Source of the DNA: Stictocephala bisonia
Lineage: Eukaryota > Arthropoda > Insecta > Hemiptera > Membracidae
Assembly: GCA_035578905.1 (NCBI GenBank)
Contig: JAQJVL010000259.1
Span: 785,556-849,555, forward strand
Length of the DNA: 64,000 nucleotides
Reading direction: 5' to 3'
The notes below the pieces were generated by a model, which saw nothing but the letters and a program-made list of their open reading frames with translations, was not told where the DNA came from and did no database searches. Positions 54,096 to 64,000 of the stretch are shown in pieces. A program made the translations under genes and the position numbers. How positions within the stretch are numbered: position 1 is the first letter of the stretch; every line of letters starts with the position of its first letter.

Positions 54096-56430
54096 ACGAA
54101 AACAGTAGTGGTTAATTCACTACGGAACGTTTCCAATAGGTCCTTTAATTTCGTCTAGAATATAAAAAAATATGGTGGAACTTTAGTACGTGAGTTAGCA
54201 AAACGTTCTCTTTTTTTGTTGTGTTTTAATGAATTAAGCTCAAGCTGTAGTTTACTGGTTTATACTTAACTTAGCATACGAAGGATTTTAAGCGAAACTA
54301 TAATAGTAATATAAATTTTTTTATTACTTAAGCATATATTAAAATTATATTGCATTGTAGTAAAGTTACGTTCTGTATTTAAAATAAGATTTATTGTAAA
54401 TAATTTTAACTGTATTTTTGCTTGAAGAATACTTTTGATCCGTATTAATGTATTATTGTCCTTTTATATTCTTGGGAAACAAATAAGTAATAAATTAACT
54501 TATAGAACATTTAATGCAACGTTTATTAAAAATGTTTAATGTACTGTAAAAATGCACCTGTATTCAAAGCAACCTGAGCTTAATGGTTGAACATATTTTA
54601 ATTATTGTGTTAGAGAGTTACATTAGCATTGGTTTTCATCAACGGTGACATATTTAGAGGTAATAAATGTATTATTACATTTGTCTGATTTACCAATTAT
54701 TGCAATGTACAGTAATGCAATGAAACCATTACCAAGCGAACCTTGTTTAATTTACTGTATTAAAAAACTTACAATTCGACAGTTTTGGCATCGCTCAGCT
54801 AAATATAACCGTAATCTCCAGTATTTGGTCTATAATATAACATGATTACATTAATGTTTATAGTTTAAAATGTATGTACATATAATCTTTGTTTACAGTG
54901 AAAATACAACTAAAGATTATATTAATTTGATTTGCAGTACTATTTTTTTCTTCTAATGTAATTATAAAAGTAACACATAAATCTATTATTTATATTCTTT
55001 AAAATATATTTTGTATCACTCGTAAACACATTCAATTTAATCGGTAAAATTGTTATAGGTTTAGTTAATTATTCTTTAATATTTAATACCAACTAATCAC
55101 GTTTGCTTGGACCTAAAAATATATATACACATGGACACTATTCTTACTAGTTTCTACATGTCAAGCGAGCAGGTTTGTTACACTCATCTTGAATGGTTTT
55201 GTAACAACCCCTTATTGGGCAGTTATAAATATTGAAGAGTGTCCAATACATTAAATTTCGACTGAATTCCACTTTGCTATGTTTTTTTACAATCAATAAT
55301 TCAAGCTACTTCAAAAAACATCAAGAGTTTTCAAGCAGAACAAAAGGCGTAATTAATTGTTTATATTATATTTAAACTATTTTATTACTTTACTTTACTA
55401 TAAGAGATAAGAAGAATGCCAAGTGTTTAATTGTTTAGTTTCAATAATATAAATAACAGTTTTAATTTAATCTCAAGATATGAGTGTTTTTGCGTTCTTT
55501 TCATGCAGAAGAGCATTGTTATTTTTTAATTTTCAATTTACAACCCATCGTCATCTCTACACAACACCAACTATATATCGAGCCCTTCAACAGAAGGCGC
55601 CTTCTACCCTCCCCCCCCTCCCCCGTGAGGACCTCTTTGCTCTGGGTCTTCACGACACCTCACCTTTACGTCTACAGTGTCCAGTATCAGCTCTGCATCC
55701 TTTTATCAGTCTTCTAATTTGGATATCAGGTATTTTATCATCTTTTTTATGGTAAGGACTTTTTCATATATTTTTATACGTATCATGTTATTATGTGCTC
55801 TTATAATAACTGACTTTTTATCATTGAATTTATTAGCTAGGATAGACTCCGATCCCAGCATTATTTTCTGTAATAATTTTGCACTGTACAGTTAACATAA
55901 ACCGCACCTTCTGCCACCTATCTGAACTGAAGACGGTCCCTTCTCATCTAATTGATAGGTCGCAAAGTATCATACAACATTTCTATATAATAAATAAATA
56001 ATTTTACTAAACATGAGCAATTGATATGAAATAGGTTAAATTAAACAGTTGAGGTATAATTTGTAAATATATATAAAATATATAAATAAATATATATATA
56101 TATATAAATAGTTGTCACGAATTTATATTTTTATAAATTGTTGTATATTAAAGACTAAACAACACTGTTTAAAAAATACAAGATATCGGCAAAATATAAA
56201 ATAACCGAGTAATTATTAAAATTATTAAAACATGCAATTGAAAGTTTAAAACAAAACATAATACACTTCTATATAAAACACACTGTTCACCAATAAAATA
56301 TACGTCTAAGATAAGCAATCTAAAAATTTATTATTTTTTATATAGCTATATAGTTCAATAATAGTAAAATGGTATGTAATCTTAAGGTACCAGATTAATA
56401 GTAATGAGTGTCAGGTAGGAAAAAGATATG
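54096..56430. other. Gene-free AT-rich DNA with one pyrimidine-rich patch
   Basis: At about 55560-55700 the composition rises and overlapping plus-strand frames are open. The stretch 55509-55728 is bounded by an acceptor-like TTTTCATGCAG and a donor-like ATCAGGTATTT, but the peptide has no recognisable feature. Otherwise nothing. Confidence 0.35.
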
Positions 56431-56501
56431 CCTGACGGTATAAACCAGCCGCTACCATAGAAACGCATTTACGTCTTGCAGTGTTGCCACGTTTCAGTTC
56501 T
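56431..56501 (-). repeat. Interspersed repeat family D, fragment
   Basis: Minus strand: CTGAAACGTGGCAACACTGC, AAGACGTAAATGCGTTTC, TATGGTAGCGGCTGG, matching the first part of 13605-13750 and 19476-19612. Confidence 0.6.
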
Positions 56502-57011
56502 GTAAAGGCACTTTTTTTATAGCCTACTTCTTTGATAGTGTGAATTGATATTATGATCGTGCACGTTTTTACAGTTTGTTACATTTTTATTCCTCATTGT
56601 TTTAAGATTATGCTTATCCCATTGTTTATAAATTTTTCTTTTGTAATATTTACTGAACCAATTAAAGATATTCAAGTGTATTTCGGCCACATCAAGCAAT
56701 TATTGTAAGTTGTAGGAAAAATGCAATACATTTTTAGTAACACCACGCGTCAAAGTTACACTCAAAGGCCACTAAGCGTGATCTTGTTAAGTCGGGACAA
56801 ATAAAGTATAGTTTTCTACTAGTTAAAAGCGAGTGGCCATCCTGGATTTTCTTATGTTGAAGGTCCTTGGAATTGTATTCCAGGTGGATTTAATGTCATT
56901 AAATGAATTATAATCGTAAGTTTAATTAAACACAATTAGTTTTATGTTTGGAACTAATTCAAATTTAAAATAAGAAGATTTTAGTCTGCTTATTTATTTA
57001 TTTTATTTATT
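56502..57011. other. Non-coding spacer
   Basis: Nothing recognised. Confidence 0.35.
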
Positions 57012-57271
57012 CATAAGACGCCGATCGTCAAGATATGGGCGAATATGGATTTCGAATGAGGTGATGAGTGTATATGAGCGAATGTAGTCATTGTTACAAA
57101 CTAAGGCCGACTATTCCTTAGAAAGTGTCATTAATTAATAGCCCAATGACAAATGAACAGCCGGTGATTATCAGCTGATCCTTCTCAAAATGTATTGACT
57201 CTGATTGGGATCGTACTGAGAACCTTTAGTACATGAAGCTGGGATTGAACCAACTACGCTACCGACCAATT
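57012..57271 (-). mobile_element. SINE with a distinct tRNA-like head and the family B tail
   Basis: The minus strand begins ATTGGTCGGTAGCGTAGTTG (box A TAGCGTAGTTGG). About 45 bases on is GGTTCTCAGTACGATCCC, a box B-like segment, followed by AAT, which can pair with the initial ATT. After a short linker it joins the family B 3' module: CATTGGGCTATTAATTAATG, GTAACAATGACTACATTCGC, ATATACACTCATCACC and CATATCTTGACGATCGGCGT. The tail is rich in AAATAAAT. The family B head and core are absent. Confidence 0.75.
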
Positions 57272-57715
57272 TTGTTAGTTTGTTTCCTGTACAAATTTAC
57301 CAGTGTTTCAACAATCGTTGACTAATAAAATAGAATATTCTATTGTTTATGTAGTATTAGGTATGGAATGAGGTTTTTGGTTCAATTTATGTAAACTACG
57401 ATTTTGACAACGGTAAAACTTGAACTAGGTATCAATAAATAAAGTAAAAAAAAAAACTGTTATAGATTTTCATCAGGTGTTTCACTTACATTAGTATTTT
57501 GAACTTTATACTTGGAGAATAATAAAAGTAATGTGGTTATATATTAAATAAAATATAAAACTATGTCAGTAAAACTATAGCCTAGTAAACTACAGGTCAG
57601 TTTAAATTCCTGATAACTCACAGGCTGAAGTACCATTACATTTTTAATATTTTAGATAATATAAAATTTACTTTTCGTGATCTTGACATGTAAAGTATTT
57701 ACTAATTAATTGAAT
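57272..57715. other. Non-coding spacer
   Basis: AT-rich; an A-run at about 57447-57456. Confidence 0.35.
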
Positions 57716-57722
57716 AAAAAAA
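57716..57722 (-). terminator. RNA polymerase III terminator of tRNA-His
   Basis: T7 on the minus strand, about 25 bases after the tRNA 3' end. Confidence 0.75.
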
Positions 57723-57746
57723 GATTATAAAATTAATAAAATGACC

Positions 57747-57818
57747 TGCCGTGACCAGGATTCGAACCTGGGTTATTGCGGCCACAACGCAATGTCCTAA
57801 CCACTAGACGATCACGGC
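57747..57818 (-). tRNA. tRNA-His (anticodon GTG)
   Basis: A 72-base sequence that folds into a complete cloverleaf on the minus strand. Acceptor GCCGTGA pairs with TCACGGC, with discriminator A. The D arm is GTCT-AGTGGTT-AGGAC with both conserved G residues. The anticodon stem TTGCG / CGCAA encloses GTG at 57783-57785. The T arm is CCAGG-TTCGAAT-CCTGG. Box A (TCTAGTGGTTAGG) and box B (GGTTCGAATCC) are intact, there is no intron, and a T7 terminator follows. It decodes CAC/CAU in cytoplasmic translation. A minus-strand protein frame crossing it is spurious. Confidence 0.95.
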
Positions 57819-58920
57819 TGTTTGGAATTGACGCTTGTAACAGTCCTTCGAGAAGGTAACGATCCGAGAAAAATGTTATGGAACATTCTCCAGAGAGAGC
57901 AAATGAAATACTTGGTTTCTTTACCTGACGTGAAAAAATTTTCCGTTTATAAAACTGTGTATATGTATATGACATAAAATTTGCGCCATTTTTTGTATGA
58001 ACATCTCGTTTAATGTCCATCAAGATTGTAATATTTTTATCACAGCTGTATTTTTTATCACAAACATACAGTATATGTTTCTATCACATCTATATCACAA
58101 AAAAAGATCATTATTCTATGAGGTAACGTAATTTTCCCCTATTCACATACATCTGCTTGGTCTTAGATGATTAAAATTATAATTTCTTATCACAGCAGTA
58201 TTGAGGTTGACATAAATATGAAATTCAATAATACAATATGATACAATAAAAGTATTCTTGTTTAGTCGATTGATAAATAGAGGGTTCATATTTAAATGTT
58301 GAAGTTTCCACATACGAGAGGAGAGGATGGACTAGAGATGGCAGCTTTAGGCATGTCAAAATGGGGGTAGGTTTATCAGTACAACAGTTGCAACACAGCT
58401 ATAAAATGGCAACCACAAGGGACCTTTCTGTTTACTCTTTTGTCCCAAGACTTGAGTTGAGTGTGTATTTGTTTCATTCAAAATATTCTATTTTTAAAAA
58501 ATCATCCACGTATAGTAGTTACTATCCAAAATAAAAACATATAAATGTCTATGTGTTATTTAAGTTCCTAATTAGGATACTCTTAAAACCGTACATTTTG
58601 TGCTTATATTGTAATAAATTTGTGTTGTGTGACGTTTACTTGTACTTATAATTAGAATAACTGGTAAATTCAGTTGAACACATTACAATTGAACTAGATA
58701 ATTTGTGCGTAGTTGGTGGGAAGTAAATTGAGTAGGTAAGTTACTATTTAGTACCGTATATATACGAAGGTCAGAATTTAGAAAATATATATGTAAGGTT
58801 CATCAATAAGAACTTGAATGATCTAAATATTATAATAAATACGAGATTATTTGATCTATTTCTTAATTATTAAGTAAAATTAAGTTATTAGTAGGGGACG
58901 CACTTGCAGGCTTCGCTTTG
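57819..58920. other. Non-coding DNA
   Basis: AT-rich; GTAGGTAAGTTAC near 58733-58745 is donor-like on the plus strand, without an evident exon. Confidence 0.35.
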
Positions 58921-59381
58921 TAGTGTAAAGCGCACCAGAATAGTCCGATGATGGCATGTGAAGCCCCCCTCCTCACTTCTCGCCCAGCAATGTTGTCAAA
59001 TATAAGTTCCTTGAAAATATTGATGATTTATCTACAACATATGTTGCAGTAAACAAACACTATCATTTGTTACTATAAACCACGGTACCTAGAAAAGAAG
59101 ACGGTAGGTATCACGCACATATCCAATTTTATTATTATAATGTTATAAAAAATTCAGGATTAACACATACCATAGTTAATTTTACCACTACGTTCTAGAG
59201 GCTTAGAATATTATCGTACAGTTGTTTTGTAAAGAAAACGTCAGTTAAATTGACATTAGTGAACATACGCATACTTGTCATAGATGAAACATATGGTTTG
59301 GTGATTCTCAGAAACGATATGGCAACACCACCTAAAATGTTATCGGACTATTTTGATGTGGTTTACACTAGAATTAGTTTT
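58921..59381. mobile_element. Possible MITE with about 31-bp TIRs
   Basis: The left end TAGTGTAAAGCGCACCAGAA and following TAGTCCGATGA pair with the right end read in reverse (TAGTGTAAACCACATCAAAA, TAGTCCGATAA) at 26 of 31 positions. The interior of about 400 bp is non-coding. No target duplication is obvious. hAT elements often begin TAGTG/CAGTG, but that assignment would be a guess. Confidence 0.5.
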
Positions 59382-60576
59382 GACTTAAAACAATAATATG
59401 TTAATTGTATCTCGCTCATATCACTTGCGTTTCTATATACTCATTATTGTAAAGATTTTACTAAGCCTAGTTCAATAACCTATTTTATTAAATAAGTATA
59501 GTTACTGCATTAGATTACCATTGAAACCTTCAACTGCAGCAGAGCAAAGCCCTAGAGTCACATGTAAACAACCCTTACCTGGTTTAGCATTATGAAACAT
59601 CTCACCTCCTTAATATTACAAACACCATTGTTTACATCCCAACTGCTTTTACAACTTATCGGAAATAATTGTTTACATTTAAACAGCTGTTAGTTTTCGT
59701 TTAATTTAAACCTCTATCCATGTTACTCTTACGGACGAAAAACTTATTTTGAGGTTTTTCCACACCCTTTAAGGTGATATTGAACAATTAAGAACATATT
59801 GCAAAGCTACGAACAGAGGAAAATCTGTTGACACCTCAACCGTTTAAATTGGTCAAACAATAAGGGAGGAGTTCCGTTGACAGAAAACGGTCTCAAGTGC
59901 TTTGTGACAGTGTACTAGCTTCATAAAATAATTGTAAACTATCACTAGTTCAAATTTTCAGGAACCTGATTGTTTAAGAATAGTTCTGATAGGTCCATAT
60001 ATCATAAAAAGCTCATGTTCAAGATAACCAGTGTTCATATAGAAATCGGTTAACCTTGAACCTTTTAGATTACTTTACATTTAAGTAATGCAGATAAAGG
60101 AAAATAAGTTTGAAGATAGACTGGTTTTTTTACTAACTATTTTGTATACTAAAATTACATTTTTTTCTACAAAATTATTGTTAGACAGAGAAATTAATGG
60201 AAGTTCTTTTTACAAGCAATCTGAACACTGAACTAACTCAGTGATTCAACGTTCTGTTTTGTTAGGTTATTTCTGCTAAATAATGTTTTTTTTACTATAA
60301 CTTAATATTTATTTAAATATATATTTTCATTTCAATGTATATTGTATAATATATTTTCTATTACTAAACAATATAGTTAGTTTAAATCTGATTTACTTTC
60401 TTTATTGACTATTTTTAAGTGTTATTTATTTTCTTTCAATAACCTTTACAGTATTTGAGCTGAAAAGTTGTAAATTGTTTCTTTGCTGATAACGAAGATG
60501 AATTGGGTTTCCATATACTTAAAATCTAATCTATTTGTATAGTAATATATTCTCAAATATTTATTGCATTTTTCAG
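59382..60576. other. Non-coding DNA
   Basis: Mixed to AT-rich; nothing recognised. The right end holds a pyrimidine-rich tract leading to an acceptor-like TTTTTCAG. Confidence 0.35.
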
Positions 60577-60609
60577 GTACAGTCGACCTTAGCAGTGACA
60601 TTATCAACT
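60577..60609 (+). other. Candidate 33-bp microexon (low confidence)
   Basis: Preceded by TTGCATTTTTCAG and followed by GTAAGTTATT, both close to consensus splice sites. A branch-point-like CTCAAAT lies about 25 bases upstream. The enclosed 33 bases are open in two frames; one gives TVDLSSDIIN, the other VQSTLAVTLST. No neighbouring exon was identified. Sites of this quality also arise by chance in 64 kb. Confidence 0.25.
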
Positions 60610-61528
60610 GTAAGTTATTGCACTATGTTATTATTGTTGTAGTTGTGTTTGTGATCGTTCTCGTGTTCCTTGAAGTAAATGTTTCATCTTTCAGTACCTC
60701 CAGCACATTTATAATGTATTGAACACTGATACAACTTTATGTATGGGGGTTTGTAAATATCAGTCATAATATCAATATTTATTAACTACCATAATTTATG
60801 GAGCATAATTAGGTAAATATGATGACATAAGTGTGAGAATAATCGCAGACTAAAAGTCTATGTGAGTTTTATCCGATATTGTATATGTGAGAGAGTTTCT
60901 TAATACTTCTAATAGTCTACGTCTACAAGATAAACTTACTGTTGGTCAGATAATTTTGTCAGTTATATAGTAAATTAAATCTTACCAACGCATACACATT
61001 ATATTCGTTCGTTTGTACTGGGAGCCAATAAAATCAATCTTGGGTAATCTAACAATCTACGTGTAAAAAGCTCCTCTAAAACTGTCAATGCTGTGACTAC
61101 AAATGTTTAAAAATTACTAAGTTATGCGCAAAGGTATATTTATATTAATAGTATCAATAAGGCGTCAAATAGAAATAAATTGGCATCACTTGTAAAGATA
61201 TTTCACCTCCACCATCAATAATTTTCTCTGAATAAACCGATTTGGGGGGAGGGGTGTGGAACACAGAGAATTAAGGAACAGAGTTCACATCCAGTAGTGT
61301 GCTTAATGTGTGTCGAGTACTTAGTTTATCAGTTAGTCTCGCTCAAGGTTGGGACAGGGCCTTGTCATTCCCACCATTATTCTTATTCCTACAAATTCGT
61401 ACAAATTCCATAATATATATGGAACTGTAATAGTCAGAAATTAGATCTGAAAGATAAATGTATTTTTGGATAGGTATGTATAATTTATGAAACTGATCTG
61501 CATAGGTGGTATAGTGAACTATAGTAAT
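60610..61528. other. Non-coding DNA
   Basis: Nothing recognised; a G-rich patch near 61240-61255. Confidence 0.35.
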
Positions 61529-62330
61529 AAATAGTGTCCAGCTTCGACTGTCACATATTCAAGTCAGTACAAGAAAATAATGCCACATAGCATGTGTCCT
61601 ATCTCGATTCGTTTTCTGTATGTATCCTCAAAAACCGTTTGACATAGGATACTAAATTTTCGTATCAAAGTCGATTTTACAAAGATACATGTAATGCCAG
61701 AAGAAGTTTATAACATTATCAGTTACAAAATGGCGGCTGGTTAAACATTCAAATAAAAAATAAAATAAATTTTCATCCAAAATAGTTAAGACAACTGATT
61801 TATATATTACTTAATGCCAAAATCAACAATAAGTCATTGTCAAATATCGGTTGATAAAAAATAGATTAAACGTGTTTTTGTTACTGAAAGCATTGTTATC
61901 TGGGTAAAGAGTATTCAGATAACAATGCTTTCAGTCACAAAAAATACCTTTTATATGTTATTTATCATCCGATCTTAAAAATTGGCATAACGTTGAATTT
62001 TTTATGATGTAGTCTATATATTACTTGTCTAAACCTTTTTTGAGAAAAATTTAGTTTTTAAAATTTTATTAATTTATCATGTTAAAATTACATATTTAAT
62101 AAATTTATCATTTTAAAATAAAATATATTTTTGTAAGGTCGACCTTTATATAAAAATTCAGTAATCTATGTGAAATGGTATTGATATATTAAATTTTTTG
62201 TAAAAACACATACAGACAAACAGAGAAATTACGAATCTAAATAAGACATATGTTATTTGGCATTATTTTCTGTATTGACTTGATAAACAATCCTCTTGCA
62301 CATGCAACAGTCGAAACTGGACACTCTGTA
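61529..62330. mobile_element. Foldback MITE of about 0.8 kb with TACAGAGTGTCC-type end
   Basis: The right end read outward is TACAGAGTGTCCAGTTTCGA and the left end is TAGTGTCCAGCTTCGACTG, with its first bases decayed. The halves pair imperfectly across the whole length. They meet at a perfect 18-bp stem TGAAAGCATTGTTATCTG / CAGATAACAATGCTTTCA (61886-61933) around a 12-base loop. TA follows the right end. The CTGTATGTG block in each arm is also present in the TIRs of the 1741-4202 element. No coding capacity. Confidence 0.8.
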
Positions 62331-64000
62331 TACTACAAACATAAATATATGGATAACGACATTAACAAGCTGACAAATAAATTTTTGTGTTTCCACCACT
62401 TGACAAGCTATTATTTGAAAGAGACAACTCTCCCTTAGGCTTCATTATTAAGAGGGGTAGAAACCGAATAAAACGCATTTAGGTATGAACCCAAAACAAA
62501 GAAAATATAGTTAGTGGTTTTCACTTTACGTTCTTTTATATGCCTGAAAAAACTAATAAAAATTATATTACTTTATCAAAGTGGGGATAATTTTGTACCA
62601 TAACTGGTAATAATAAAAACGTGTTGATTTTTCTTTGAGTTACCGATTTATTACACAGTAGTACAGGATGAAGTGTTATTAATGGATAAACATAACAGTG
62701 AGAAGGAAAGACAACGTGTACTTCAGCAAATTATATTAAATAACTAAAGAAAGCTTAGAAACTGAATTAAAATCAAATATGATATAGTCACCTTGATCAT
62801 TATATAGATATTAATATTACAATTAATATTAATTTAACACAATAAGTATACATACTTAATACTCTATATCTAGGAGACTACTCATTTAAGACTTGGAAAA
62901 ACATTTAATTGGATAGTATAGTTCTATAAAACTGTGAAATTAAAATAGTATGAATTAAAAAGTTTATTTATTTCTCTTGCATACAAATAAAAAATTAAAT
63001 ATAAATCTGTAATATTTATTAACTATGTAATTCCATTAAAAAGTTCAATATAAAAAAAAACAAAATACGCTATTAAGCGAGGTTTTTCAAAATATTTCAA
63101 TTAATTTAAATGGTATGAAAAATAAAAATAAACGTAGGTGAGGAACATTTATGGATCGTAAAAATGTGATATGTATAAAGAAATGTTGCAAGTGAATCCT
63201 AGTTGATTTTATAAAAGTATGCCTAATACAACCTCCTATCTTTAGGTAAGAGATATTCATCCCGTTTATCACAATTAAGGGAGGCTGGCTTTTGGCGTAA
63301 ATTGTGTAAAACTTGTATTTGCCCGTGCTACTCACTTCGAAAATTAAATTTACTTGCTTTTAGGCAGGAGATGTTTTATAAACTGACAACTAGAGTTATT
63401 GAAATATTTCATACTTTTTAAATATAAGCCGTACTGTAGTTTTTAATTAAAAATTATATCTCATTATTCATAGCGCAAATCGGATAAATTCCTCTTTAAT
63501 AAATACATTTCAATAAACCTAGAACCATCCAAAAAATATCAAATAGATTTATTTATGTTTCGTATGATGATAAATAATATTGCTTAATCCTATACTTTGC
63601 CCTTTTACTTTTAATGAATATAAAACTGACATGTTACATTTATTTTCGAAAGGTCAACGGCATTAGATAAGGTCATAAGGTAATTGGCAGGATATTAAGT
63701 AACAATTTGACAAGTCACTTTGCGTGAGGATCCAGACTTTATAGTTTGTAATTTCCTTTGACTACAACACACAAGTTTACCATCGAGTTTTTAATTATTT
63801 AATGTCACATTATACCTTAAATTTATAAAAAGTTAATATTTCCATCTGAACAATTTCTTGTTGACTACTCAAAATAATTAAAACACAAAAAGGTCGCAAT
63901 TTGTCGTTTTAAGCATGAAACAGTCAAGTTTTATTGCTTTATTTTAATAAACTTTATATTAAAAAAACTATGAATTTTTCAAGTGCAATAAAATGTTGCT
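62331..64000. other. Gene-free AT-rich DNA to the end of the window
   Basis: Nothing recognised. The 62- and 82-codon frames here have no visible domain. Confidence 0.4.

Overview
This looks like a stretch of non-coding nuclear DNA from an arthropod, most likely an insect with a repeat-rich genome. The evidence is strong A+T bias on both strands, TTAGG-type pentamers, a standard eukaryotic tRNA-His(GTG), tRNA-derived and 5S-like SINE sequences, a Tc1/mariner-class transposon with TA target duplications, a non-LTR retrotransposon remnant, and long CA, CT and TA microsatellites. I cannot name the species. Almost all reading frames here are chance products of AT-rich DNA or of dinucleotide repeats. 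I see no intact protein-coding gene, so the window is best read as intergenic DNA, or as one or more large introns, filled with mobile elements.

Layout. 0.6-0.9 kb: a broken 3' end of a non-LTR retrotransposon ORF on the minus strand. 1.74-4.20 kb: a complete but inactivated DD41D-type Tc1/mariner element with TIRs of about 0.52 kb. 4.96-5.84 kb, 7.91-8.49 kb and 61.53-62.33 kb: three foldback (nearly palindromic) MITEs; the first and third share a TACAG..TGTCC-type end with the transposase element. 40.87-41.28 kb and 58.92-59.38 kb: two further MITE-like elements with short TIRs.

Interspersed repeats. SINE family A has a Leu/Ser-like tRNA head and three copies (21.2, 33.8, 47.0 kb). SINE family B has a body of about 0.4 kb. 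It is present at 14.3, 16.5, 25.6, 48.1 and 53.5 kb, with fragments at 37.9 and 39.9 kb and a copy carrying a different tRNA-like head at 57.0 kb. Three smaller families (C, D, E) recur across the window, and a 5S rRNA-like segment lies at 52.3 kb. Tandem repeats include a perfect (CT)322 array directly at a SINE A tail, two compound CA/CACG arrays, and minisatellites of 45, 76 and 41 bp. The 76-bp array shows A-B-A-B higher-order organisation.

The only RNA gene I trust as functional is tRNA-His(GTG) at 57.8 kb on the minus strand, with its T7 terminator. A second tRNA-His copy at 53.2 kb is probably a pseudogene. A few isolated splice-flanked segments (60.58 kb plus strand; 30.3 and 28.8 kb minus strand) could be exons of split genes, but all are low confidence. 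Two small hairpins and a CpG-richer island at 37.4-37.6 kb are worth checking as regulatory or small-RNA loci. I found no novel multi-gene system. The most unusual structures are the nested 308-bp unit inside each transposon TIR, the SINEs that share a 3' module but have different heads, and the higher-order minisatellite.
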